Assembly (NCBI GenBank): GCA_963780755.1
Contig: CAWACX010000002.1
Coordinates: 682,001 to 746,000, forward strand
Direction of reading: 5' to 3'
From: JALYNX01 sp963780755
GTDB lineage: Bacteria > Actinomycetota > Acidimicrobiia > Spongiisociales > ZC4RG35
Length of the DNA stretch: 64,000 nucleotides
The notes under the pieces were generated by a model. That model was not told the origin of the DNA. It made no database searches and saw nothing but the letters and a program-made list of their open reading frames with translations. The position numbers and the translations under genes are program-made. Numbering within the stretch: the first letter of the stretch is position 1; the number at the start of each line of letters is the position of its first letter. Of the stretch, positions 1-7,849 are shown piece by piece.

Positions 1-807
1 GCCGATGAACGGGTCGAGCACCAGGTCATCTGCGTAGGTGTAGAGCTCGATGAGCCGCCGGGGGAGTGCCACCGGAAACGGGGCAGGGTGCCCGACCCGG
101 GTTGCCCTCTCCGAGGGGATCTCCCAGACGTCGAGGGTGGCCTCGAGGAACTCATCGGTGTCGATGGTGGAGCGGTGGGGCAGACCCAATTCCTCTCGCT
201 TCGCCCTTTTGACCGCCCGGTCGAACCGTCCCTTGGAGGCGATCAGGACCCGCTCGGTGACATCCCGAAGCACCGGGTTTTGCGGGGAGCGATAGGAGCC
301 CCAGGCACAGCTTCCCCCGGCTCCCTTGGCTTTCTGCCAGATCACCTCACCGCGGAGCAGCATGCCGAGACGGTCCTGGAGGATGGCCATCACGTCGGCG
401 GACAGCGACCGGTAGGGCTTTCTTCCCAGGTTGGCGACGTTCACCGCCATCCGTCCTCCTGGTTCCAGCTTTCGAAGGCATACCGCCAGCACTTCCTCGA
501 GTGTGGCCAGGTACTCGACGTAACTCGCAGGGACATGGCCATCAGAGACCTCGGTCTCATACTCCTTTCCTGCGAAGTACGGAGGCGAGGTGACCACCAG
601 AGCCACGGACCGGTCGGCTACTTGCTCTTCGGACATCTCCCGGGCGTCCCCGTGAAAGAGAGCGTTGACAGCAGTCGGGGGGCTGACGAAGTCGTCGGAT
701 GAGATCACAGGCGGGCTGAACCGCTCGTAGAAAGGCGAAGAGTCGTGTGACTCCCTCTTTCCCGAGCCGAATTGCGACGTGACCGTCGCCAAGCGCTGCC
801 TGGCCAT
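1..807 (-). CDS. DNA methyltransferase, beta class (N4-cytosine or N6-adenine), 3' end outside window
   Basis: The frame runs open from an ATG at 807 to the window edge, so the C-terminus is missing. The protein carries TSPPY (catalytic motif IV) about 70 residues in, and ends in the window with LDPFIG, the start of the AdoMet-binding DPFxGSG motif. Motif IV before motif I is the beta-class order of amino-methyltransferases, and SPPY favours N4-cytosine although N6-adenine members share it. It should transfer a methyl group from AdoMet to a base in a specific DNA site. No restriction endonuclease is visible beside it, but the flank beyond position 1 is unseen, so orphan versus restriction-linked cannot be decided. 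No clear ribosome binding site precedes the start. Confidence 0.85.
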   Translation of the reverse strand, partial: MARQRLATVTSQFGSGKRESHDSSPFYERFSPPVISSDDFVSPPTAVNALFHGDAREMSEEQVADRSVALVVTSPPYFAGKEYETEVSDGHVPASYVEYLATLEEVLAVCLRKLEPGGRMAVNVANLGRKPYRSLSADVMAILQDRLGMLLRGEVIWQKAKGAGGSCAWGSYRSPQNPVLRDVTERVLIASKGRFDRAVKRAKREELGLPHRSTIDTDEFLEATLDVWEIPSERATRVGHPAPFPVALPRRLIELYTYADDLVLDPFIG

Positions 808-846
808 CGACGGTGAAGTTACAGGAGTACCCGGTCTGCTCGCGGT

Positions 847-1446
847 ATGCTTGCTACAGCTAGCACTCAGGTGAGACCAGTCATTCCCGACCAGCGGCCA
901 ACTCTCAGCGTCTCGCTTCGCGATGGCTCGGTGGCGGAACTGAGGCCGGTCCTGCCCGACGACCGACCGCTCGTCGCCGAAGGCCTGAGCCGAATGTCCT
1001 TGGAGAGCCGATTCGCGCGGTTCGGCACGGGAGTCGATCACCTGAGCGATGCCGAGCTCGACTACCTGACTCGCGTCGACCACGTGAATCACGTCGCCTG
1101 GGGAGCCCTCGTCGATGGGTCCCCTGCCGGCGTCGGGCGCTATGTCCGCTTCCCCGCCCAGGACTGTGCCGAGGTCGCAGTCACCGTCGTCGATGAGTAC
1201 CAGCATCGAGGATTGGGTCGGCTGCTCTTCGATGCCGTTGTGGCGTCGGCACGGGCGAATGAGATCAACGAGGTGTGTTTTGCAGTCCAGCCGTTCAATG
1301 TTGCGGTACGTGGCATTCTCAGTGAGGTCGACCTCGACCTCGACGACGTCGATGGCCTGGTCGAGGCCAGGGTTCGTACCTCGGACATCCCGCCCACCGA
1401 CCACGACACGGGTTTCGTCGAGTTGCTGGCCGCCTACCGCGATTGA
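847..1446 (+). CDS. GNAT family N-acetyltransferase
   Basis: A 199-residue protein whose central VTVVDEYQHRGLGRLLFD matches the acetyl-CoA pyrophosphate-binding motif A (Q/RxxGxG/A) of GNAT enzymes. The N-terminal half (RPVLPDDRPLVAEGLSRMS) resembles the acetyltransferase domains found in actinobacterial Pat-like protein acetyltransferases. No cyclic-nucleotide domain is fused to it. The substrate cannot be deduced. It is divergent from the methyltransferase (39 bp gap) and convergent with msrB (7 bp gap). A GTG at 871 (codon 9) is an alternative start, because conserved sequence begins well downstream of it. Confidence 0.85.
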   Translation: MLATASTQVRPVIPDQRPTLSVSLRDGSVAELRPVLPDDRPLVAEGLSRMSLESRFARFGTGVDHLSDAELDYLTRVDHVNHVAWGALVDGSPAGVGRYVRFPAQDCAEVAVTVVDEYQHRGLGRLLFDAVVASARANEINEVCFAVQPFNVAVRGILSEVDLDLDDVDGLVEARVRTSDIPPTDHDTGFVELLAAYRD

Positions 1447-1453
1447 AACTCGC

Positions 1454-1843
1454 TCAGGCCTCTTCTTCGAGGTCGAGGGCAGCGGAGTTGATGCAGTAGC
1501 GGAGACCTGTCGGGTTGGGACCGTCGTCGAAGACGTGCCCGAGGTGGCCGCCGCAGTTGGAGCATTTCGCCTCGGTGCGCGCCATCCCGAAGGAGACATC
1601 CCGCTCCTCCTCGATCACCTCCAACTCGATCGGTTGGTAGAAGCTGGGCCAGCCTGAGCCCGACTCGAACTTGGTGTCACTGGAGAAGAGCGGTTCTCCA
1701 CAGCCCGCACAGCGATAGGTGCCTTCAGACTTCGAGTCCCAGTATTTCCCGGTGAACGGGCGCTCAGTGGCCGCTTCGCGCAGGACTCGATACTGCTCGG
1801 GATCCAGTTTCTCCCGCCATTCGGATTCGGTCGTGGACTTCAT
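1454..1843 (-). CDS. msrB: peptide-methionine (R)-S-oxide reductase MsrB
   Basis: At 129 residues this is a full-length MsrB. It shows the two zinc-binding CxxC pairs (CAGC near residue 45, CSNC near residue 94), the GSGWPSF substrate-binding segment, GHLGHVF and the C-terminal RYCIN with the catalytic cysteine. It reduces the R epimer of methionine sulfoxide in proteins with thioredoxin as likely electron donor, in the cytoplasm since no signal peptide is present. It lies 7 bp downstream of the NUDIX gene on the same strand, suggesting cotranscription. The partner for the S epimer, msrA, is elsewhere in the window at 33.2 kb. Confidence 0.97.
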   Translation of the reverse strand: MKSTTESEWREKLDPEQYRVLREAATERPFTGKYWDSKSEGTYRCAGCGEPLFSSDTKFESGSGWPSFYQPIELEVIEEERDVSFGMARTEAKCSNCGGHLGHVFDDGPNPTGLRYCINSAALDLEEEA

Positions 1844-1850
1844 GCCTCGC

Positions 1851-2303
1851 TCAACCTCCTCTTCCCAGATGTTGTTCCAGACGATCGATGAATTGGCCCA
1901 GTATCGGGTTCAGTTTGACTCTCGCCAGATCCGGCGCCATCCACTGCACCCGATCGATCTCGGGATAGCGGTGCGTTCCCATCGAGAACATGCCCGGGTT
2001 GAGGGTCGAGACATCGAAGTCGGCCTCCACTCCCCAAGCCACCACCACCTTCCTCGACTTGAGTGTGACCTCACCCAGTGACACCCATGGTTTGGCGGGC
2101 GGAAGCCATCCAGTCTCTTCCTCGAATTCACGTGCCGCGGCGCCCTCGTCCCCTTCGCCGGCCTCGACCATGCCCTTCACAATGGACCACCAGCCGTTGT
2201 CGCGACGCGAGAAATAGGGCCCTCCAGGGTGGGCGACAAGGACCTCGAGCTCATTGGTCAGGCGGTAGGGGAGAAGACCCGCGGATCTCAACCCGCCTGA
2301 CAT
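1851..2303 (-). CDS. NUDIX hydrolase
   Basis: A 150-residue protein with an intact NUDIX box, G-x5-E-x7-REFEEETGW, around residues 50-72, where the REFEEE glutamates bind the metal. It hydrolyses a nucleoside diphosphate linked to another moiety; the substrate is unknown, but the small single-domain architecture (start SAGLLPYR, FSRRDNGWWSIVKG) resembles bacterial NUDIX proteins of the diadenosine-polyphosphate type. The ATG at 2303 was chosen because the frame further upstream is only antisense of the CHAD gene. The start lies 12 bp from the divergent CHAD gene start, so the two promoters must overlap the opposing coding sequence. Confidence 0.9.
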   Translation of the reverse strand: MSGGLRSAGLLPYRLTNELEVLVAHPGGPYFSRRDNGWWSIVKGMVEAGEGDEGAAAREFEEETGWLPPAKPWVSLGEVTLKSRKVVVAWGVEADFDVSTLNPGMFSMGTHRYPEIDRVQWMAPDLARVKLNPILGQFIDRLEQHLGRGG

Positions 2304-2315
2304 TACGCTGCCCGG

Positions 2316-3341
2316 GTGACCCTTCTCGCGGCGCAGGACCGGCCGAGCGACGCCGTGCTGCTCCCGCTCCCCAGCTTCCGGCTGCATCCCGGCGAGCCCC
2401 TGGGCATGGGCCTGCAGCGCCTCTGTCTCGCCGAGTTGGAGACCGCGGTGGGACGCTTCTACGACGGGGAGGAGGCGTTCGCCGATGCGGTGCATGGCGC
2501 CCGCAAGTCCACCAAGCGGATCCGGGCCTTGCTCCGCCTGGTCCGCTCCGAGATCGGGGCCAAGGTGTACCGATTCGAGAACGAGTCGATGCGTGACACC
2601 GCCCGCCTGCTTTCGGAGATGCGCTCGGCGGCTGTGATGGTCAGTGCCCTTGAGGACCTGGAGTCGCTCTATAGGCCACTGTTGGCCGAGGGGACCTTCG
2701 AGGAGGCCAATGAGCGCCTCGTCATAAACCGGGACAGGGCCCACGCCAGGGCGTTAGAGGATCCGGAGCTGGTGTCCCGGGTGGTCACCGCAATGGAGCG
2801 CGCCCATGCCCGCTATTCGTCCTGGCCCACCGACCCCATCGCTCGCAGCGTGTATGGAGCCGGGATTCGCGATCGGTACGGCTCTGTCGGCCCCGGCCTC
2901 ACCGCGACGTATGGGCGGGGTCGAGCCGAGATGGTGATGGCCTATCGCACCCCGGCCCCCGCCTCATTCCACCTTTGGCGGAAGCGGGTCAAGTACCTCA
3001 TGCACCAGATGGAGATCCTGACCCCACTTTGGCCTGAGGTGATCCTGGGCATGGTGATCACCCTGGATCGCATGGCGGAACTCCTCGGCGAGGACCATGA
3101 CCTGGCCGAGCTCCTCGAGAGCATCGCCAAGCGCCCCGAGCTGTGCCCCAACCCCCTCGAGAGGTCGATGGTGCGAGCGTTGGCCGAGCAGAGGAGATCA
3201 GACGTCGAGACCGCGGTCCGCATCCTCGGCCGCAGGGTCTATGCCGAGCGCCCCGACTCACTTCGGTCCCGGTTTGGCGCCTACTGGGAGTCGATGGAAC
3301 TGGCACGCAACCCGGCGTTGGGGTTGCAGCCGGGCTCGTAG
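2316..3341 (+). CDS. CHAD domain-containing protein
   Basis: A 341-residue helical protein with the conserved CHAD features: VHGARKSTKRIRALLRLVR (His and basic residues near 60-80), a second basic segment FHLWRKRVKYLMHQME near 215-230, and LGEDHDLAELLE. CHAD domains bind polyphosphate through these histidine and arginine/lysine surfaces, often at polyphosphate granules. No CYTH/triphosphatase domain is fused here. It starts with GTG 12 bp from the divergent NUDIX gene; the conserved domain begins only at about residue 30 (an ATG at 2406 is inside the domain region), so the exact start is uncertain. A role with NUDIX in polyphosphate/nucleotide metabolism is inference from position only. Confidence 0.9.
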   Translation: MTLLAAQDRPSDAVLLPLPSFRLHPGEPLGMGLQRLCLAELETAVGRFYDGEEAFADAVHGARKSTKRIRALLRLVRSEIGAKVYRFENESMRDTARLLSEMRSAAVMVSALEDLESLYRPLLAEGTFEEANERLVINRDRAHARALEDPELVSRVVTAMERAHARYSSWPTDPIARSVYGAGIRDRYGSVGPGLTATYGRGRAEMVMAYRTPAPASFHLWRKRVKYLMHQMEILTPLWPEVILGMVITLDRMAELLGEDHDLAELLESIAKRPELCPNPLERSMVRALAEQRRSDVETAVRILGRRVYAERPDSLRSRFGAYWESMELARNPALGLQPGS

Positions 3342-3375
3342 GAATCCGAGCCGGCCTGTATAGGTTGAACCTTCC

Positions 3376-3723
3376 ATGCCTATCGAGCAAAGATCGAACC
3401 GGGTTCGGGTGGAGGTGGACGGGGTGACGGTCGCCGACTCCGACACACCCACCTTTCTCTTCGAGGCCGGCCTGCCGGTGCGCTACTACCTCCCGCCGTC
3501 CGACGTCCGCATGGACCTCCTGACACCGACCGACCTCTCCACGACCTGCCACTGGAAGGGGCAGGCCCGCTATTGGTCGGTGACGGTCAACGGCAGAACC
3601 CACGACAACATCGTCTGGGGTTATGACCATCCGCTGAGCGAAGCCGACGAGATCGCCGGGCTGGTTTCCTTCTACAACGAGAAAGTCGACATCTTCGTCG
3701 ACGAGGAACCAGAATCTGCTTGA
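3376..3723 (+). CDS. DUF427 family protein
   Basis: A 115-residue protein matching the DUF427 pattern: VEVDGVTVADSDTP, then GLPVRYYLPPSDVRMDLL and TCHWKGQARYWSV, followed by WGYDHPLSEADEIAGLVSFYNEKVDI. The family is a small beta-rich fold common in actinobacteria and has no firmly established enzymatic role. A TATAGG hexamer at 3359-3364 lies 11 bp before the ATG and could be the -10 element of a nearly leaderless mRNA, though no convincing -35 was found. It follows the CHAD gene by 34 bp on the same strand. Confidence 0.85.
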   Translation: MPIEQRSNRVRVEVDGVTVADSDTPTFLFEAGLPVRYYLPPSDVRMDLLTPTDLSTTCHWKGQARYWSVTVNGRTHDNIVWGYDHPLSEADEIAGLVSFYNEKVDIFVDEEPESA

Positions 3724-3749
3724 CGGTTCGGTAGCACTTGTACTACATT
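3720..3749 (+). promoter_or_regulatory. candidate sigma-70-type promoter of the ABC/XRE operon
   Basis: TTGACG (3720-3725) and TACATT (3744-3749) are separated by 18 bp and lie 34 bp upstream of the ATP-binding subunit start. The -35 overlaps the stop codon of the preceding DUF427 gene. Assignment is by consensus similarity only. Confidence 0.5.
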
Positions 3750-3771
3750 CCGTAATTAGTCAAGTACGGAA
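3748..3771. promoter_or_regulatory. operator-like inverted repeat upstream of ABC/XRE operon
   Basis: TTCCGTA (3748-3754) and TACGGAA (3765-3771) form a perfect 7-bp inverted repeat with a 10-bp spacer. It overlaps the end of the candidate -10 box and sits 12 bp before the start codon at 3784. The position suits a repressor site, and the operon itself encodes a small XRE-type DNA-binding protein that could be the ligand; this link is inferred. Confidence 0.5.
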
Positions 3772-3783
3772 GGTCCGCTTCAC

Positions 3784-4713
3784 ATGACGGGTGGTAGCAG
3801 TGAAACGGTGGTCGCGGTCCGCGACTTGAGGATGCGCTACGGGGAGACCGACGTGCTCGATGGCGTCAGCTTCGAGGTCCGGCGTGGCGAGGTGGTCACG
3901 CTGCTCGGCCCCAACGGCGCCGGGAAGACAACCACGATCGAGACTCTCGAAGGCTTCAGGGTCCCTTCAGCAGGCGAGATCACCGTGCTCGGTCACGACC
4001 CCGCCACCGCAACCGAGGACTGGCGAGCCCGGGTCGGAGTCGTCCTCCAGTCATGGCGTGACCATCCACGTTGGACCCCCCGTGTGCTCCTCGGGTACCT
4101 GGGCCGTTACTACGCCCCATATTCCGTTCCCGAGCGCCACCGACCATTCGACACCGAGGAGCTCATCGACCTGGTCGGGCTCGGGCAGCATGCCGACCAG
4201 AAGATCCGCACTCTTTCCGGTGGCGAGCGCCGCCGCCTCGACCTTGCGGTGGGGATCATCGGTCGTCCCGAGCTCCTCTTCCTCGACGAGCCGACGGCCG
4301 GATTCGACCCCCAGGCGCGGCGGGACTTTCACGACCTGGTCCACCGCCTCTCCGACCTAGAGGACACGACCATCCTCCTCACCACTCACGACCTCGACGA
4401 GGCCGACAAGCTTGCCGACCGGATCTTGATCCTGGCCGGAGGGCGGATCGTGGCCGACGGCAGCGCCGACGAGCTGGCCCGGCGGGTGACCCGCGAGGCA
4501 CAGGTTCGGTGGAGCCGTAACGGTGAGCAATTCGTCCACGCCACGCCGGATGCAACTTCCTTTGTCCGGGAATTGCTCGCACAGCACGATGACGTGACCG
4601 ATCTCGAGGTCAGGCGGGCCACCCTGGAGGACACCTACATCGCCATGGTGCAGCAATACGAGAGCGGCGTCGGCGACGGCGCCGCAACGACCCTCGAGGA
4701 GGTGACCCGATGA
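3784..4713 (+). CDS. ABC-2 type transporter, ATP-binding subunit
   Basis: A 309-residue ATPase with Walker A GPNGAGKTT (residues 42-50), signature LSGGERRRLDLA, Walker B LLFLDEPTAGFDP and the switch histidine in LLTTHDL. The order and length match drug/lipid export ATPases (CcmA/DrrA-like). A C-terminal extension of about 80 residues after the ATPase core is typical of this group. The stop overlaps the start of the permease by 4 bp (ATGA), so the two are translationally coupled. The operon continues into an XRE regulator. The exported substrate cannot be told from sequence. Confidence 0.95.
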   Translation: MTGGSSETVVAVRDLRMRYGETDVLDGVSFEVRRGEVVTLLGPNGAGKTTTIETLEGFRVPSAGEITVLGHDPATATEDWRARVGVVLQSWRDHPRWTPRVLLGYLGRYYAPYSVPERHRPFDTEELIDLVGLGQHADQKIRTLSGGERRRLDLAVGIIGRPELLFLDEPTAGFDPQARRDFHDLVHRLSDLEDTTILLTTHDLDEADKLADRILILAGGRIVADGSADELARRVTREAQVRWSRNGEQFVHATPDATSFVRELLAQHDDVTDLEVRRATLEDTYIAMVQQYESGVGDGAATTLEEVTR

Positions 4714-5570
4714 CACCGGTCAGGAATGCGGTGCGCTCTGGCGTCTATCGAGGTTGGACCGAGTTCATGCAGAGTCTGCGCAGCCCACAGGACCAGGGCT
4801 TCTTCCTGTTCATGGCTTTGGCGGTACTCGGCTATCTGTTCCTGAACCGCAACGACACGGTCGAGTTCGCCGGAACATCGCTTTCGTTTCCGACGGTGGC
4901 CCTTCCCAGCATCCTCGGTGGCCTGGTCGCCTTCGGGATGATCATCGGCCCCGCCTACGCCCTGGCGATGGAAAGGGAGGACGGCACCCTGCTTCGGGCC
5001 CGGGCAGTCCCTTACGGGGTCGTGGGCCATGTCAGCGGTCACGTGGTGGCCAACATCCTGGGCCTGATCCCCAGCTTTGCGGTGATCCTGATCCCGGGTT
5101 TCCTGATCTTCGACGGGCTGATGCCACCTGATGCCGGGGGATGGGGGATGGTGCTCTGGGTCACGCTCCTCGGAACGCTGGCCACGATGCCGATCGGGAT
5201 GGTCATCGGGTCACTGGTCCCTGGAATTCAGAAGGTGGGGACCTGGGGAATGCTGCCCTTCATCGTCCTGGTTGCAATCTCGGGGATCTTCACCCCGATG
5301 CAGCAGCTCTGGGGTTGGGTGGTGCCCATCGCCCAGTTGTTCCCGATCTACTGGCTGGGCCTGGGGATGCGCGCCGCCTTCCTTCCCGAGGCCGCCGCCG
5401 CCCTCGAGATCGGTGGGTCCTGGCGCACCCTGGAAACGGCACTGGTGTTGGGCGCCTGGGCAATTGCCGGACTGGTGGTGGCGCCGATCGTCCTCCGTCG
5501 GATGGCGCGTCGCCAGTCGGGGTCCCAGGTCGAGGCGGCCCGGGAGCAAGCCCTGCAGTGGGTCAGGTGA
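4710..5570 (+). CDS. ABC-2 type transporter, permease subunit
   Basis: A 286-residue integral membrane protein with about six hydrophobic segments (for example FFLFMALAVLGYLFLN, ALPSILGGLVAFGMIIGPAYALAM, HVVANILGLIPSFAVILIPGFLIF, MLPFIVLVAISGIF). The motif MEREDGTLLRARAVP between segments two and three is the usual ABC-2 coupling-helix region (MERERGTLE...). It forms the channel partner of the ATPase encoded immediately upstream. The C-terminus VAPIVLRRMARRQSG is cytoplasmic and basic. Its stop codon overlaps the GTG of the XRE gene. Confidence 0.92.
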   Translation: MTPVRNAVRSGVYRGWTEFMQSLRSPQDQGFFLFMALAVLGYLFLNRNDTVEFAGTSLSFPTVALPSILGGLVAFGMIIGPAYALAMEREDGTLLRARAVPYGVVGHVSGHVVANILGLIPSFAVILIPGFLIFDGLMPPDAGGWGMVLWVTLLGTLATMPIGMVIGSLVPGIQKVGTWGMLPFIVLVAISGIFTPMQQLWGWVVPIAQLFPIYWLGLGMRAAFLPEAAAALEIGGSWRTLETALVLGAWAIAGLVVAPIVLRRMARRQSGSQVEAAREQALQWVR

Positions 5571-5806
5571 CCGACACCGTCCACAACCGGATCGCAATGC
5601 TCCGCGCCGAGCGGGGCATCTCCCGCCGAGCCCTGGCGGACGCCGTAGGAGTGCACTATCAGACGATCGGCTACCTGGAGCGTGGCGAATACAGTCCCAG
5701 CCTGTTCCTGGCACTCAAGATCGCCGATTACTTCGAAGTGCCGCTGGAGTTCGTGTTCTCGACCGAGCCCTTCGCCCGGCTGGGGAGCCGGGCGATCAGC
5801 GGCTAA
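5567..5806 (+). CDS. small XRE-family transcriptional regulator
   Basis: A 79-residue protein that is essentially one helix-turn-helix domain: NRIAMLRAERGISRRALADAVGVHYQTIGYLERGEYSPSL, with the recognition helix at VHYQTIGYLERG, and the C-terminal EVPLEFVFS typical of single-domain XRE proteins near transporter genes. The GTG at 5567 was chosen because it overlaps the permease stop (GGTGA) and gives the expected length for this family. Being the third gene of the ABC operon, it probably autoregulates the operon, possibly through the inverted repeat at 3748-3771. It converges on the next ABC system. Confidence 0.92.
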   Translation: MTDTVHNRIAMLRAERGISRRALADAVGVHYQTIGYLERGEYSPSLFLALKIADYFEVPLEFVFSTEPFARLGSRAISG

Positions 5807-5812
5807 CCGCGC

Positions 5813-6613
5813 TCAGCGCTTGTTGGCCCGCTTGTACTGACGCACCGAGAGCGGGACGAAGATCCCGATCAGGATCACCACCCAAATCAGGGTGTAGAGG
5901 ATCGGATTCTGCAGCGACCACGCCGTTGGCTCCGGGGTGCCCGGGAGAACGTTGCCGAACAGCTCCCGTGTTGCTTGAGTCACCGCGGACACCGGGTTCC
6001 ATTCGGCGAACGTCTCCAGGACAGGGGGAAGAGTCTCGATCGGGACGAAGGCATTGGATATGAAGGTGAGGGGGAAGATCACCATGAACGAGGCGTTGTT
6101 GATCACCTCCACGCTCGGGACCAAGAGACCCACGTACGCCATCACCCAGGAGAAGGAATAGGCGAAAAGCAGCAGCAGGGCGTAGCCCAGCGCAGCCTCC
6201 CCGACCGAGGTCGTGATCGACCAGCCGATCGCGAGCCCGGTCAAAGACATGACGGTGATCGAGATCAGGTTGTAGGCGATGTCGCTGCCGGTCCTTCCCA
6301 CCACCACTGCCGAGCGCGACATTGGGAGCGAGCGGAAGCGGTCGATGATCCCCTTCTGCATGTCGTCTGCCAGTCCCACTCCAGTGAAGGTCGAACCGAA
6401 GACCACGGTCTGGGCCAGGATCCCTGCGATCAGAAAGTCCTTGTAATCGCCGGGGACATCGATCGCACCTCCGAGGACGTAGGCAAAAAGCAAAACGAAC
6501 ATGATCGGGGAGAGCAGCACGAAGACCATGATCTCCGGGACCCGCTTGATCTTGATCAAGTTCCGCTTGGCGACGACCGCACCGTCAGCCAGGGATTGCG
6601 TCATCGCCGTCAT
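5813..6613 (-). CDS. ABC-2 type transporter, permease subunit (DrrB-like)
   Basis: A 266-residue protein with six predicted membrane segments. The beginning (AVVAKRNLIKIKRVPEIMVFVLLSPIMFVLLFAYVLGG) and the middle (DMQKGIIDRFRSLPMSRSAVVVGRT) are hallmarks of the daunorubicin-resistance DrrB permease group, including the conserved G-x-x-D-R-F-R-S-L-P coupling segment. It partners the ATPase just upstream, with which it overlaps by 4 bp. It converges with the XRE gene (6 bp apart). The export substrate is not predictable; the DrrB resemblance does not by itself imply drug resistance. Confidence 0.95.
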   Translation of the reverse strand: MTAMTQSLADGAVVAKRNLIKIKRVPEIMVFVLLSPIMFVLLFAYVLGGAIDVPGDYKDFLIAGILAQTVVFGSTFTGVGLADDMQKGIIDRFRSLPMSRSAVVVGRTGSDIAYNLISITVMSLTGLAIGWSITTSVGEAALGYALLLLFAYSFSWVMAYVGLLVPSVEVINNASFMVIFPLTFISNAFVPIETLPPVLETFAEWNPVSAVTQATRELFGNVLPGTPEPTAWSLQNPILYTLIWVVILIGIFVPLSVRQYKRANKR

Positions 6614-7623
6614 GGGCTGACCTCCTCCAACTCGTCCTTCTTGGCCATCTTGGCCTTCTCTCCTCCGTTTGCTGCCACCTCTTCTTCGGCGTGGTGCCCG
6701 GTGAGAGAGAGGAACACGTCGTCGAGGGTGGGCCGGCGCAATCCCACGTCCTGGATCGCGATGCCGCGCGAATCCATCTCACGAAGCGCCTGGGTGAGAG
6801 TGGCCGCCCCTCCGGTCACCGGGGCTACCAATCCGCGGGTGTGGTCGTCGACCAGTACCTCGCCGACTGCGATTTCGGAGAGAACGGTCTGCGCTTCACG
6901 GATGAAGCCGGAGTCGGCGATCGTGACCTCGATCCTCTCCCCCCCGACCTGGGTTTTGAGCTGATCAGAGGTGCCGTGGGCGATCTCTCGCCCGTGATCG
7001 ATGACGATGATGTCGTCGGCGAGGTGGTCGGCCTCCTCGAGATACTGGGTAGTCAGCAGGAGGGTCGTTCCCCGCTCCACGAGATCCCGGATAACCACCC
7101 AGAGGTCGATCCGGCTGCGCGGGTCGAGCCCGGTTGTGGGCTCGTCGAGGAAGAGAACCGGCGGCGCTGCTACCAGGGCGCCGGCCACGTCGAGGCGGCG
7201 CCGCATGCCCCCGGAGTAGGTCTTCACCGGCCGGTCGCCGGCGTCGGCGAGGTCGAAAGTCTCCAAGAGCTCCCGGGCTCGGAGCCGGGACGGGTCCTTC
7301 CCCATGTGATAGAGGCGCCCGATCATGTCCAGGTTCTCGAATCCGGTCAGGTGCTCATCGACGGCGGCGAATTGACCGGAGAGCCCGATGCGCCGGCGCA
7401 CTGACTTGGGATCTTTGTGGACGTCGAAACCGGCGACCACTGCTGAACCTTCATCTGGTTCGAGAAGGGTGGTGAGGATGTTCACCGCGGTCGTCTTCCC
7501 GGCGCCATTCGGCCCGAGGAGGGCGAGGATCACGCCCTCGGGAACCACCAGGTCGATCCCGGCGAGGGCCGTCACTTCCTTGTATCGCTTGACGAGGCCT
7601 TGCGCCTCGATCATGTTCGTCAT
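6610..7623 (-). CDS. ABC transporter ATP-binding subunit (DrrA-like)
   Basis: A 337-residue ATPase with Walker A GPNGAGKTT, the DrrA-typical YSGGMRRRLDVAGALV signature, Walker B LFLDEPTTGLDP and LLLTTQYLEEADHLADDI, where Gln replaces the more usual His of the switch loop, as is common in DrrA-type proteins. The extended C-terminus carries ALREMDSRGIAIQDVGLRRPTLDDVFLSLTG, another family hallmark. A strong Shine-Dalgarno (AGGAGGAG) lies about 7 bp before the ATG. It forms a two-gene operon with the DrrB-like permease. A palindrome at 7732-7746 lies upstream. Confidence 0.96.
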   Translation of the reverse strand: MTNMIEAQGLVKRYKEVTALAGIDLVVPEGVILALLGPNGAGKTTAVNILTTLLEPDEGSAVVAGFDVHKDPKSVRRRIGLSGQFAAVDEHLTGFENLDMIGRLYHMGKDPSRLRARELLETFDLADAGDRPVKTYSGGMRRRLDVAGALVAAPPVLFLDEPTTGLDPRSRIDLWVVIRDLVERGTTLLLTTQYLEEADHLADDIIVIDHGREIAHGTSDQLKTQVGGERIEVTIADSGFIREAQTVLSEIAVGEVLVDDHTRGLVAPVTGGAATLTQALREMDSRGIAIQDVGLRRPTLDDVFLSLTGHHAEEEVAANGGEKAKMAKKDELEEVSP

Positions 7624-7731
7624 CTGAATTCTCCTCCTGGCGTCCTTCGTAGCTTGGACGCTTCAACACGCCGCAACCCCATCGCGTCTGTCAATCATTC
7701 CCGGTGGGAGATGAACGATACGTGACAATGT

Positions 7732-7746
7732 GGACAGTTACTGTCC
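7732..7746. promoter_or_regulatory. 15-bp palindrome, candidate operator
   Basis: GGACAGT-T-ACTGTCC is a perfect 7+1+7 palindrome in the 262-bp region between the DrrA-like gene and the DUF222/HNH gene. On the minus strand a TATCGT hexamer lies just downstream of it, toward the exporter operon, so it may be a repressor site for that operon. No regulator gene is adjacent. Confidence 0.35.
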
Positions 7747-7815
7747 GCATAAATGCCCACGGCGGCCTGCCACCTTGGTCAATCGGGGACGACAGGTCAA
7801 GTTGATTACGAGGGC

Positions 7816-7833
7816 TTCGAAGAAATCTTCGAA
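7816..7833. repeat. 18-bp near-perfect palindrome TTCGAAGA-AA-TCTTCGAA
   Basis: Two perfect 8-bp inverted arms separated by AA, 17 bp upstream of the candidate -35 of the DUF222/HNH gene. It could be a protein-binding site or a small cruciform; it is not followed by a T run, so it is not an intrinsic terminator. Confidence 0.4.
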
Positions 7834-7849
7834 TCGGGCGACGAGGGTA

